From Eleusine coracana subsp. coracana (taxonomy: Eukaryota > Streptophyta > Magnoliopsida > Poales > Poaceae): 64,000 nt of DNA. Both the position numbers and the translations under genes were made by a program. The notes under the pieces were generated by a model. That model made no database searches. It worked only from the letters and a program-made list of their open reading frames with translations, and was not told the origin of the DNA. The number at the start of each line of letters is the position of its first letter. The first letter of the stretch is position 1. Where the stretch lies: the NCBI GenBank assembly GCA_032690845.1, contig CM064426.1, positions 43,912,508-43,976,507 on the forward strand, read 5' to 3'. Positions 21,588 through 33,900 of the stretch are shown here, piece after piece.

Positions 21588-22909
21588 TTAATGACTCGAT
21601 GAGCCATGGGCTCATCAGGAAGTCCACTTAAACTCACCCCTACATGGCCCGTCTGTTCTCTGATTACCATGTCCCAAAATATCACCTTCTCAAGTGCATC
21701 ATGTTGAAGGGAAAAGATATAGGATATTCTAGTGGTATGTGACTTTCCCGACGTGTTTCCAGATGATCTACCGGAAATGCCTCCGGATAGGGATGTCGAA
21801 TTTAAGATTGAACTCCTACCTGGTACGGTGCCTATCTCTCATGGGCCATACAAAATGGCTCCTAATGATTTGTAGAGTTAAAATAACAATTACAAAAGCT
21901 TATGGACAAGGGTTACATTCAGCCGAGTTCATCTCGATGGGGATGTCCCACCCTCTTTGTGAAGAAGAAAGACAATACCCTACACTTGTGTGTCGATTAT
22001 AGGCCTCTGAATGTCGTAACCATCAAGAACAAGTACCCTCTACCTCAAATTGATATTCTCTTTGATCAACTTGTTGGTGCCAAAGTTTTCTCCAAGATTG
22101 ATCTTCGATCCGGTTACCACCAAATAAAAATCCAAGCCGAAGACATTCCAAAACTGCTTTCTCTACACGATATGGTCTTTTTGAATATCTTGTCATGTCC
22201 TTTGGTCACACCAATGCTTCAGCCCACTTCATGTATTTGATGAATTCCTTGTTCAAGCCAGAGTGGGACAAATTTGTGGTTGTATTCACTGATGATATTC
22301 TTGTCTACTCCAAATCCGAGGAAGAGCACGCCGAACATCTTCGCATCGTTCTACAACGGCTCCGAGATCATCAACTTTACGCCAAATTTAGCAAGTGTGA
22401 ATTTTGGCTAAAGCAAGTTCCATTCTTGGGTCACATCATTTCAGCGGAAGGTGTAGCAGTTGACCCTAGCAAAGTTGAGGATGTGCTGAAATGGAAAGCT
22501 CCAAAATCCGTCAACCAAATTCGTAGTTTCCTTGGTCTTGCCGACTACTCTCGGAAATTTATTCCCAACTTCTCAAGATTGCCAAGCCTATGACAAAGTT
22601 ATTGGAGAAAGATGCTAAGTTTAAATGGAGTAGCGCATGTGAGGAAGCCTTCCAGTCGCTCAGGAAGCATTTGACAACTGCCCCGGTTTTGGCTCAACCC
22701 GATATTACCAAACCGTTTGATGTTTATGTGATGCATCTGGCACCGGATTGGGTTGTGTACTTATGCAAGAAGGCCATGTCATTGCCTATGCCTCCCGACA
22801 GTTCAAAAAACATGAGCGAAGTTATCCGTTGACCTAGCCTTAAAAACTTGGCGCCATTATCTCCTTGGTAACCTTGTCAATCTCTACACCGATAACAAAA
22901 GTCTCAAGT
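21588..22909 (+). pseudogene. pol: Gypsy-1 pol, RT to RNase H (copy B, front half)
   Basis: Same remnant as 9840-11160, with the same frameshifts and the RNase H deletion. Small differences include one extra T at about 21757, and Val-to-Glu and His-to-Arg changes downstream. It ends with the target duplication CAAGT (22905-22909) and resumes at 25299 after the solo LTR. Confidence 0.9.
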
Positions 22910-25298
22910 TGTAACACCCATTTTAAGAAGCAAAATGAGTGCAACCATACGTGTGCCCAGGATCAAGTTACACACACATATGGTACATCATCAGTGGTAA
23001 ACAGAAAAATTATCCATATCCTTTTAATTATTACATCGTATCTTTATTACAAAATGACTCGTGGGTCTAGAAGAAAAGTACATCAATGCAGCGGAAAGTA
23101 GCTAGTGTAGATGTCCCAAACTCCACAGGCATCGATTGGAGGATCATCGCCTAGTACTCACTTCCTTCATCTTCGTATTGGCTCCAGTCTTCTCCTTGGG
23201 CTGAATATCAACGGGGTATAGCAAGGGTGAGTACATGTCGTACTCAGCAAGTGGGGGAAAAGATGACATGGGGCTATGGTCAAGAGAAGGCTTTACAGAG
23301 TGGGTTGCATGAGCTTTTAATTAACCTAAACATCTTATTTCTACGTGGGGTCATCCCAACCATGATTTCCACAAGGTGCTATACTAACCAAGTCTCAATC
23401 CATCCCACCTTTCCAACCATATCAACCCATCCCCGACTAATCTTGTGAGGATTCCAGGCCGCTCTTAACCGTGAGCACGGCTATCATGATAGTTTGATAC
23501 TCTGCAGAGTTTGTACCACTTTACCCACAAGTCGTGATTCCCTTGGTGCCCGTGGACGCGACCCATATTACACACTTCCTTTGGTGTGTGGCAAGGTTTC
23601 ACTACGAGGCTTTTCCAAAGGGTCTCCCAGTACATGCTAGCCACTAAGGTTCCACTCCCGTCCATAAGTGATAGCCCTTCAACAAGCAGCTCATCACCCC
23701 AGGAGCCCCCTCTTGAGCCATTCGGATACAAGGACAGTCCTCTCGACATCCATTCCCTGCTCCACCAAATGCTGCACCGAAACTGGGAGAACACCTAATT
23801 ACTAGGCGAAGCCTTACCCATGTCGGTCTTGTGTTGGTACTGTTTTCCTGGGTTGTCACTCCAAGAACCGGTACCTAGGATCTACAACAAGCCTACCACC
23901 ACAAGCATGTGCCCACGGCACCACATCCTTTCCACCTGGCTCGTATAGATCCCTAAGCCATGTTACTAAAAGATTTACCAAACATTTCCCACGTGACATT
24001 GTTCATTAATCAAAATTAATATTAACCCACATCCCATAAGCCATCTTAAGCATTTTCTACCCACAATTCCTCATTGGTTCAAGGCGACAAGGAGCAGGGT
24101 AAAAACAATTACTAAGGAAGACCCCAACATTATCCAGGAATTATTGAATTAATTTTAAACTGGACCGGGTCTATGGCTCTATGGACTGGCGTTGACCGAA
24201 GGGTCCATGGGTCCACGGTGGACCGATTACATACCCCGAAGGGGCATATAATCTGGACGGTTGGATCAAGATCCAACGGCCAGAAATAAAGGGCGGGGAA
24301 GGTCGTCGGCGGCAGCCGTTTACGTGGCGGCTCGCGACGGGGCTTCGCCGGAGGTTGGCCGGAACGGCGCTCCGGCCAGCCATTCCTCGCCGCGAGGGTC
24401 CCGGGAGAGAGAGGGGAGGGAGGGGAGTCTCACCGGCAGGTCGCGCGGGTGCGGGGAAGGCCGGGAGGGGGTCGGCGGCGCGGCTCGGTGGCGGCGGTGG
24501 TCGGAGCTCGGCGGGGGGTGGCTTCGGTGATCGCGAGCGATCTGGAGAGAGTGGGAAAGAGGCGGCGGGGCAGGACGGTGTCGAGGGGGGGTTTTATAGG
24601 CGCGGAGGGGGTCGGAATCGAGCCGACGCGAGGTCTCCGGCCATCAATGGCCGGCGGCGGCCGTTTGGGTTCGGTAACGCACGCCAGTGCGTGATTAAGG
24701 CACGGTGAGTGGGGGAGAGGAAGCGGAGGGGGGTCGCGTGCGTTGGGCTTCGATTACAGGAGCCGGGGAGGTCGGGGGAGGGAGATCAACGGCGATGGCG
24801 GCGTCGGTTTCCGGCGATGGGAGAGAGAGGCGGAGGAGGGGATGACAGGTGGGGCCCGTGTGCCAGCGAGAGAGAGAGAGAGCGTGCGAGAGGAGCGGGC
24901 CGCGCGCGCGTTGGGCCGGCCGGGAGAAGCTGGGCCGTGCGGGGGGGGGGGAGGGGGCGGAATAGAAGGGAGGGGGAGGCGGCTTGGCCGGCTGGGCCGA
25001 AAGGAGGAGGTGGCTGAATTGGGGGATGCGGCCCAGTTTTGTTTTCTTTCTCAATTCTTTCCTTCTCTAATTTCTTTTCTAAATCCTTTCTTTTCTAAAA
25101 TTCTATTCTATTAATTCTAGCAATTAATTAATTAATTAATTAAATGCAAGATGCAAACAAAACCTATATGAACATGCCATGCTATGCAAATGCAACAATT
25201 GATTTAATTATAAAAACAATTTGTTCTAAGTTATTTGATTAGACTTCTAAATGCTAATAGTTGGCATTTTTAGGATTTGAAAAAAATAGGGTGTTACA
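22910..25298 (-). mobile_element. Solo LTR of gypsy-2 with target duplication CAAGT
   Basis: TGTAAC...GTTACA, 2,389 bases, flanked by CAAGT at 22905-22909 and 25299-25303 within gypsy-1 RNase H. The same CAAGT precedes the complete element at 11161, so both come from one insertion. Recombination between the LTRs then removed the interior in this copy. The block equivalent to 12377-13239 is also deleted. Confidence 0.93.
24592..24598 (-). promoter_or_regulatory. Candidate TATA box of the solo LTR
   Basis: TATAAAA on the minus strand in the same GC-rich setting as 13716-13722. A solo LTR can keep promoter activity and would read leftward into gypsy-1. Confidence 0.45.
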
Positions 25299-26102
25299 CA
25301 AGTACATATTCACGCAGCAAGAACTGAACATGAGGCAGCTTAGGTGGCTAGAATTGATCAAGGATTATGAATTGGAAATTCATTATCATCCCGGGAAAGC
25401 CAATGTGGTTGCCGACGCCTTAAGTCAGAGGGATCAATGCAATCACGCAATTGTTTGCTCTATAGAAGCTTCTCAAATTTCAGATTTTAGTGAACTGAGT
25501 CTCTGTTTCGTTCCATATGGATACTTGAATAATGTAGCTCTTGTTCCTACCCTTCGTGAAGAAATTGTTGAAGCGCAAAAGAAAGACAATGAAATGGAAT
25601 ATATCCGATAGAAGATAGGTAAAAATGAAGCTACATGTTTCTGACAAGACAAAGATGGAGTGCTATGATTCAACCATCGTCTTGTTGTTCCAAAGAATAT
25701 GGAATTAAGAAAGAAAATAATGGATGAGGCTCCAAATATTCCATACACCCTGGTAGCAACAAGATGTACCGTGGGTTAAGGGAAAATTTTTGGTGGACGT
25801 ACGTGAAGCGAGAAGTTGCTCATTATGTTACCGAGTGTGATACTTGCCAACGTGTGAAGGCCGATCATTTGAAGAAAGCTGGTCTTTTAAATCCCTTAAA
25901 AGTCCCCACTTGGAAATGGGAGGATATTGCTACGGATTTCATTGTTGGGTTACCCCTCACACCCAAGAAGCACGATTCGATATGGATCATTGTGGATAGG
26001 TTGACAAAATCTTCTCATTCTATTCCTGTCCATACAGATGAAGCAACTTGGGAGCAAGAAGAGTTTCTGAAAACCAACTTTCCTGAGTTCTTGACCTCGT
26101 AA
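25299..26102 (+). pseudogene. pol: Gypsy-1 pol, RNase H end and fused integrase (back half)
   Basis: Continues exactly where 22909 stopped: KYIFTQQELNMRQLRWLELI, then HYHPGKANVVADALS (RNase H end). Two or more stops follow. The integrase zinc finger is partly kept (ECDTCQRVKADHLKKAG), then WKWEDIATDFIVGLP with the first catalytic Asp. At about 26037 the frame jumps from HSIPVHT straight into EATWEQEEF, the tail of the chromodomain-like region. The second Asp and the Glu of the core are therefore deleted in frame. Confidence 0.9.
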
Positions 26103-26170
26103 ATTTGGTAACCGCCCACACTCCCTCTTCTTCGTTCATCTTTTTGAGAATCCCGGGACGAGATTCTTGT

Positions 26171-26183
26171 AAGGGGGGAGTGC
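26171..26183 (+). other. Polypurine tract of gypsy-1
   Basis: AAGGGGGGAGTGC precedes the LTR start TGTGACATCCC at 26184. Confidence 0.82.
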
Positions 26184-27482
26184 TGTGACATCCCATGTCA
26201 CAAAAAGGCAATTAAACTAATCCTAATGCTAATTGCTGGCGAAATGTAAGTAATTAAATTGCCAAAGAGAGGGGAAATTTAATTAATTAATTCCAAATCT
26301 GCCAAATACTAGCATTGCACAAACATCACAAAACTCAATGAAAGTATGCCAATGTTTTTGCATAGTCCAGTGGGCCATATCAAGAATGATTTTTAGGGAA
26401 TTTATCAGAAGTTTTGGTAAAGGCTAAATACCCTTAAAAATTCCCTAAATGCAGAAAAAGGTTCCTCTGTTCTAGGAATTTTCATAATTTTTGCAGCAAA
26501 GATCATAACGTGACCCCAAAAGCAAAGTTGGAGAGGACAGTTTACTGGGAAAGCAGAAAAATTGGCATAAAGTTTGGAGAAAGGTAACTTTGGGTTTTTG
26601 TCGAATTACAGTAGCCCTGTTCTAGTCAAGCTGGGTCAACACCGGTTTTTGCCCATCAGACAACTGACCGCACCCACCGCCTCTTATTCAGACTGCCGGC
26701 CAAACCGCCGCCTCGACGTCATCCCATGCCGTCCCCTATGCTGCCTACCTTCCCAGAGCAGACGGCAATGCATTGAAGCCACGCTCACCCAGCCAATTGC
26801 CTCGTCCTCTCCCGTTCCTCCTGCTCTACCGCTCAACTGGCATCTAGAAAGCTGCAGCAGGCCGAGCTCCCACCCTCCAGCACGCCTCACTCTCCCACTG
26901 ATCTCTCACGATGTGCCAAGCCCCAGCCCCAACCCTGTTTCCTCTACCAGCAAGCCCAGGCAAAGAAAACTCTGGCCGCTCCCTTGTTTCGGCCGCCATG
27001 GATGCCACCGCGTCGAGCTCGGTCGAGGAAGCTCCCCATCTCCTTTTTCTTCTGCAAATCAATGCTCAAGACCTTCCTCTAGCATCTCCCTGATGTTGTC
27101 CCTCCCTCATGCAGTGACCTCGCTAGAATTCGAGAAGAAAAGAGCCCTGACGCCGTCGGAGTCCCCCCCCCCCCCACCACCACGACGAGACCCACCTTTC
27201 AGCCATCACCGTCGACATCCTCTTCCACGTCGGCGATCTCTGCACCATGGTGAAGCTTCTCGACCCACTCCCAACTCCTCTTGCCCTCTGTGCGTGACAA
27301 GTGACGCCGCTGAACTCTCCCCTGCTTCCGCCGTCATCGCCGCCACTGTTCCGGGCATCACCTGTGGCCGGCGACACTCCAGTCGAGTTTCCTGTGGTGC
27401 GCATGATAGAACCATAGTGGCCCCGTCCCCCATCTCCCCTGCTTCCGCCGTCATCGCCGCCACTGTTCCGGGCATCACCTGT
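26184..27482 (+). repeat. 3' LTR of gypsy-1, truncated
   Basis: Starts TGTGACATCCCATGTCAC after the polypurine tract. The first part is AT-rich and 26640-27480 is GC- and Pro/Ser-codon-rich. The open frame through 26574-27491 looks like a composition effect, not a gene. The LTR is cut at 27482, where a minus-strand gypsy pol begins, so its U5 end is missing. Confidence 0.78.
27316..27482 (+). repeat. 50-base direct repeat at a rearrangement junction
   Basis: 27316-27365 and 27433-27482 are identical (TCTCCCCTGC...GCATCACCTGT), separated by 67 bases. The second copy ends exactly where gypsy-3 pol begins. Confidence 0.88.
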
Positions 27483-28980
27483 TTCAAATGATCAGCTTTA
27501 ACCCTCTGACATGTATCGCATTCCACGACATACCGAGCAATTTCTCGCTTCATCCTTGTCCACCAGAAATTCTTCTTCAAGTCTTGGTACATTTTATTGC
27601 TACCGGGATGGATAGAATATTTGGAGTGGTGTGCTTCATCCAAGATCTTCCGTCGAAGTTCAAAGTCCTTTGGTACTACTAAATGGTTATTAAACAACAG
27701 AGTACCGTCCGAGTCTTGGGTGAAGCATTTTGCTTTGCCATCCTTAATGTTTTGTCTGATATGATTCATACCAATGCCATTTTTCTGTACAGCAATGATT
27801 TCTTCATGAATGGTAGAATGCACACTTAGGTTTCTAACCACTACAACAGGTAAAATATGAAGGCTAGGTTCCGAATTAGTTTCGTGGTCGTTGTTGTCCT
27901 GAACCTGAAGCTCCAAGTTGTTGTAGTGGACCTTTCTGCTTAACGCATCGGCGACCACATTGGCCTTGCTTGGATGATAATGAATCTCCAGGTTATAATC
28001 CTTAATTAGTTCTAGCCACCGACATTGTCTCATGTTTAGATCAGTCTGGGTGAAGATATATTTCAAGCTCTTATGGTCTGTGTAGATGTGCACTAAGTTG
28101 CCGAGCAAATAATGCCTCCATAATTTTATTGCAAGTACAACTGCAGCTAGCTCCAAATCACAAGTTGGATAGTGCTCTTCATGCTTCCTTAACTGTCGAG
28201 ATGCATAGGCTATGACACGACCTTCTTGCATGAGTACACATCCATGTCCTGTCCCAGATACATCACAATATACGTCGAATGGCTTGGCGATGTCGGGTTG
28301 AGCCAGTACTGGGGCAGTTGTCAATAATTTCTTCAATTCTTGAAATGCTTCTTCACAATTGCTGTTCCAATTAAACTTTTTCTCCTTTTTCAGCAGCTTC
28401 GTGATGGGTTTGGTCAGCCGAGAAAAATTTGGTACGAACCTACGATAATATCCGGCTAGCCCGAGGAAACTGCGCACTTGGTGAACTGTTTTTGGTGGCT
28501 TCCAATCTAGCACGTCTTGAACTTTGCTAGGGTCTACCGAGATTCCTTCTGCAGAGACTATGTGACCAAGGAATGGCACACGGTCCAACCAAAATTCACA
28601 CTTGCTGAATTTTGCATACAACTTGTGATCTCATAAACGTTGAAGAACAATGCGAAAATGTTCAGCATGCTCTTCCTTGGACATAGAATAGACGAGGATG
28701 TCGTCAATGAATACTACCACAAATTTGTCCAACTCTGGCATGAATACCGAATTCATGAGATACATGAAATGAGCTAGGGCGTTTGTCAATCCGAATGACA
28801 TTACTAGATACTCGAATAATCTATATCTAGTAGAAAAGGCGGTTTTCGGAATATCTTCTGCTCTGATTTTGATTTGATGATAACCCGAACGGAGGTCAAT
28901 TTTTGAAAATACCTTAGCACCAACTAATTGATCAAAAAGGGTATCAATTCATGGTAACGGGTATTTATTCTTGATGGTAA
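27483..28980 (-). pseudogene. pol: Gypsy-3 pol fragment: RT, RNase H, integrase zinc finger
   Basis: Minus-strand Ty3/gypsy pol cut at both ends. It begins near VTIKNKYPLP (28980) and covers DLRSGYHQIKI, the active-site box FIDDIL, RNase H (YCDVSGTG, TDHKSLKYIFTQ, VVADALSRK) and the integrase finger, ending in CDTCQRVKADHLK. In-frame TGA codons at 28949-28951 and 28631-28633 stand where Arg is expected (CGA to TGA). The sequence is close to gypsy-1 in family but in opposite orientation. Confidence 0.9.
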
Positions 28981-30956
28981 CTGATGTAAATATGGCCCGA
29001 TCTTCCAAGAGGTAAGGGGATAAACTCGAATTTGGGGAACTCGGCGTCGACGACCCGGCTTGAATCAGACACGATCCAACCTCGTAACTGTTACACCAAG
29101 CACAACTTGATTGTTCCTACAAGCGAAATCGAGAACACAAGCAAGTCACAAGAAAAGGTTCAAGCTCTAAACACAAAAGGACTAATCGCCACAGTGGTGT
29201 AGAACAAGAACAGGGGCCCTGGATTACTGTAAAAGGACTTGTCACCACAGTTACAATAATTCGATCAAGTTTCTCTCTGGAAAACTGAACTAAACAAAAT
29301 CCAAAACTAAAAGACGGTGGCTACTGAGTTTATGTAGGAACCAGGGACGTCCTAGGGTTGGGGGCGACCAGGGGGGCGCCCACAACATGGGCTTAAGGCC
29401 CAACACGATACATGGCCAAGTTGGCCCAAAATAGGTGGCGCAACACCTTGTCATGTCACATATTATGACTCACGACCCTTCTAGAGCTAGGACCAGAAAC
29501 AAAACAACGGCATCATCGTCCCCTTTCCAACGCATCAAAGAATGCCTCGTTTGGATGTCGGATGTGGGAGATATCATCAAAACCGTGAAGAGGTGCCGGC
29601 TGAATCCGAGACAAACGCGGCGACCGAGTTGGTGACGACTTGTAACTTGGGGAAGGCCATGATATGCGCGTATCCAGCATGGTGATGTCCTCATCATCCT
29701 CCCCTTCTTGAATTGGAGTCACCCTCGACTCCATCTTAGTCAGCATCAATCTCCTGCAAAAGGTTAGTACTAGCAGAATGCAAAGTACAAGATACATGAT
29801 CATCGATAGAAGATATATCACGGCAAAGCATAGTATATCAAGTTGTATCATGATTACCACAAAGTTCAGTAACAGTAGATGTGATAGCAAGAAAAACACT
29901 TTCCTTTAACAAGCGTAAGAGATCCCACAACAGTGTAGGAAAGCCACGGTGGTGGAGTCCGGTGGTGTAGCGCCACCCGTTGTGCGAAAGCTCCTCAAAA
30001 CCGTGGTCACCCATCTGGAACATAAACCCAATAGTGAGTACAATGTTCCATGAGTAATAATGCATTTCATATACAGTGCTATGAAATACAGAAACAAAGT
30101 TTTTGTTCACATTTTCCAGCCTTAAGGGTCAATAATACGGTAATGGGTCACAAAACAAATTCAGTTTCAGATTGACATAAGCTTAATGTTTTGGCTCTAC
30201 TGGACAAAGGAAAACTGGAGAGATGGTGAAACCTATTGGAGATGAAAATAGACTTCTAGGGCTATCCAGATTGTATTTAAACACCTAAATATCCGAAGTA
30301 TAACTTTAGTTATGAATTTTTGAAGTTGGCAGCTAAAAACAGGACAGATTCTTGTTAACCTTGTTATTCAGAATTTTATACTTATCATGTTTAGAAGATT
30401 TTTATTTAGAGGTTGGTGAGCAAGGAGAGAACCAAATTTTAGTTTAGATATAATGGGATGCATGATGCAAAACTTTCATTTTATTAACCTATCGTTCCTC
30501 ACAACACAACACCTAACTTGTCGAGACTTAGCGGCATGAATATGTGGTGACGACCCGCACTCAACACATAAGTCATTCTAAAGGTTATACTAACGGCGTT
30601 AGCGTACCTGCAGCAGACTCATTGCAGAAACAATACATCAAATTCAAAAGAAACTATGAAAAGAAGCACAGTTCTACTAGTAATGATCCATGGAAAAAGG
30701 ATTGCCCCGTGATAAGTCACGAGCCAACAGTGCCTCGTATCCACCTGCGAGCATATACATCGATATCACGCATGTCGGTTAAGCACGCACGTACCTTCGT
30801 TTGAAGAAGCCGTAGATGCAAGTAATATAAACAATCATAACCCAGGTTAGCTTTGTCACCGCCCTATTATCTACTAGGGGCAATACTAACGTATCCTCAC
30901 TCGCAATGTCGTGGTTTTCGAAAATACGATTTATTTGTTATATTATCATGGATCAC
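28981..30956 (-). other. Gypsy leader region with weak coding signals
   Basis: This lies downstream, on the minus strand, of the primer-binding site at 30957 and is therefore the 5' interior of the element whose LTR is 30972-34803. Two short minus-strand stretches look coding. One is around 29880-30017 (MGDHGFEELSHNGWRYTT), preceded by an acceptor-like TTCCAG. The other is around 29513-29755 (acidic, EGEDDEDITML), preceded by CTGCAG. They may be exons of a captured gene or an extra ORF. I do not recognise either. 28981-29500 shows nothing I can name. Confidence 0.4.
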
Positions 30957-30969
30957 GGCTCTGATACCA
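30957..30969 (-). other. Primer-binding site next to LTR A
   Basis: Minus-strand TGGTATCAGAGCC, an initiator tRNA-Met match, two bases inside the LTR end at 30972. It proves the LTR to its right is a 5' LTR read leftward. Confidence 0.88.
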
Positions 30970-30971
30970 GC

Positions 30972-33900
30972 TGTGGCGCCCCTTCCCGAAGGATCAAGGT
31001 CCTGACGGTGCTGATAACGCAGACACTTGATAATACAACATTGGTTCAAATTTAAATTTAATATTACATCAATTGGTCATCAGAGTGCAGCGAAATATTA
31101 CAAGTTCATAATGTTTTGAAAACACAGCGGAAGCAATTACGGTAACTACGAGCTCAACGATACAGCATAGTCATGATTCATGCCCGAAGAACCATCACTC
31201 TAGCAACACACATCAATACTGCGACGGCGAGTCGGACTCCCAGTGGGCAGTCCAACCCTCAGGGACTTGCATGTCCCAGGGCAGCACATTCTCAGTTAAT
31301 TCTACCTCTTCATTACCTGAAAACAACAGTGGCACAAAGCCTGAGTACTAATTACTCAGCAAGTCTTACCCGTCGGACTTCTAGACATGCAACGACTCTA
31401 ATAGGTGGCTTGTTTGAAAAGTTTCTCAAAATTAACTAGGTAGAGCAGAAAGGTAACTTTAGTTGCAGTAACAGGATAATAAGGCAATACATAGAGTAAG
31501 TGCAACATAAGAGCAATAATTGTAACATCAACGATAAACATCACAGTTAACTTCCAATACCAAGTTCAACTACGTGATGACGCAATGACCAAGTGGTACT
31601 CATTACTGTGAGAGATAGCAATTGCAATTGATTTACACCAGCTGGGATAACCCGAGATACAAGACACATACGCACCAATTAAGGTCGTATATGGCAACCT
31701 TTCGCAAGGATGAAAAACAACTTGGTCCGGGTCCAGTCTCAGCGAGTGGGCATGCCGTCCTGCCAACAATACTTCATGGTATGAACCACCCACTCTAGCA
31801 GCAGAAGGGTCAACGACCACTGTACTAGGTACCGTCCTTATTGCTGCGTCAATGCTACATCGGTTTACTAGTGCCCATAGACTAGCATGCATTCGGTACT
31901 ATTCAATACTTGACCAAGGGGCCGACCACGGACGGGTCCTAGGTTCGACAAGGTAGGGCTACCGCATTCAACACCCATGTATTGCTGCAAACCTACACAT
32001 GCATCTTCCCTGCCCGGTCATAATAGTAAAATAAACTTCTTTTTAGATTCCCGTTCCAATGGTCAAGTTCATTCCTTAGTATTAGTATCTACCGGGCCTA
32101 GTTGTTACTAAGCAAAGCGACACAGTACCGATACTACCAAAGCTCTAATGACAGTGACATAGGTCAATTGGGTATCATGCAAAGTGGGTTCCAATCAACT
32201 CATATGACCTAATGCAACATTAATCATAGACACTAGTAATATTAAAACTAGCAAACTTTATAAAAGGGCGAATAGAAACCGGGGCTTGCCTGGATCGATG
32301 TTAGTGCTAGCAAGTACAACGTCTTGCTCTTGGGGATCAAGGTCCTTCTGAAGATCCTCTTCTTCCTGCTCCGGGTTGTTGTTGCCTATATGATAGAATT
32401 GAATTGTTGGTATTATCAAAATATTGTAGAATGCAATGATATGATGCACAATGTCTTTAAATGTTGATTAACATTATTATTATGTTCTCGAAGCCATATG
32501 CTTCAACAAAACAAATTAGAGTTTCATCATTTTATGTGTGTTAATCATTTATTTAGGGTTGTTATAGTCCTTCAGAATAATTAAGCAATTATAATAGTAA
32601 CCAATCGATTCTGATCTTGAGTGATTTATCATGAACAGGGACATAGATGAATTGTATTTTTACCAATTTACAGCCTCTGGATATAATTACTCTAATTACT
32701 AGCATTTATTAAAGTAAAATAGTTGTATGAGCAATTAATTTAATTTAATTAAGTAAACTTAGGTTTCTGGACTTGTATAATTTACTGGGCACAGAGACTT
32801 GTGTGAGTGATTTTTGTGCCAATTGGCAGGGGCCAATTAGTTATAAAATAATTACTAGAATTAATTTAAGCAAACACACTAATTAAATTCCAGAGCCAAA
32901 TATAATTCATATTTTTCTAAACCAAAAATTATGGTGATAGATAATTATGTAATTATTAAGCATGCCAAAAATCAGAATTAAATTTGGTTCCTAGAATATC
33001 TGGTGAATTAATTTGTGTTTAGACAATTAAATGAATTAATAAAAATGTAAGTACAGAGGCAATGATTTATCAATTTACTAAAATAGAGCACTTCAAAATG
33101 AACCTAATAAATTTTATTTGAGCTCTATTGGACTTGGATTCGATTTGATATACTTTTTCAAAGTTTTTAGGAATTTCTGGCAATTTTTTGTTTTTAGGGG
33201 GGGGGGGGCCACGTCGGAGCCACGTAGGAGCCAACTCAGCTGCCAGTAGGTGCCAGTGGACTCATCAGAGCGGGGTGGCGCGCGGCCGGATGGGTCGCCG
33301 CTGGCGGCTATGCGCGAGAAAAGCTCGCCGCGGGACTACACATGGGACGCGCACATCGAGGTGAACATGTCTGGGGGTTTGGCGAGGACGGAGGCTCACC
33401 GGGAGGGGGTCGACAACGAGAGGCGGCGGAGCGGAGATCATCGGCTGCGTCGCGGGATCGGTAGGAAGCACCAAATTGAACTCCGACTTCTCCTACAGCT
33501 TCATGGTGACTTGGGAGTGCTCGGCATCAAGTCGAAGTCCGTCGGGGATGGCCGGAGGTAGGGGCTCATCGACGAGGCGGCTTGATCCTTTCCGACGCCA
33601 GAGCAGAGTCGGGGGAAAAGGTGATTGCCGGCTACTTGAGCGGAGGAAACAAAGGAGAAGTAGGTCAGGGAAATGCGTAGATGGTTCGCGCGTGTGGGAG
33701 AAGAAAGATAGGTGGCGAGACTCACCGAGGGTACCGAATTTTGGGCCGGTGGCGGAGGAGGTCACCGAAGTTGCCTGCTTCGGTTTTTCTTCAAATTGGC
33801 TAGGGCTCACGCGGGGTAAGGTCGAGCAAGTGACATGGGAATGTAGAGGGGGTGTGAGCGTGTGGGTTTGAAGTTTAGCTCGTGCGGGGGAAGCAGTGGA

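Larger units (their letters stand above)
20584..25298. repeat. Large duplication, copy B
   Basis: This is the second copy of 8828-14430. It starts inside the copia LTR (CACGTATAGG) after a three-base overlap (GCA) with the broken gypsy-2 LTR. It continues in the same order: copia LTR end, non-coding stretch, gypsy-1 pol, gypsy-2 LTR. The LTR here is solo and lacks an 863-base block. Confidence 0.92.

Noticed and set aside
26574..27491. A 305-codon plus-strand open frame rich in Pro and Ser
   Set aside because: It is inside the gypsy-1 LTR, has no recognisable domain, and runs across the 50-base repeat and the junction with gypsy-3.
29435..29635. Short plus-strand open frame
   Set aside because: It is antisense to the stretch at 29513-29755 that looks more coding on the minus strand.
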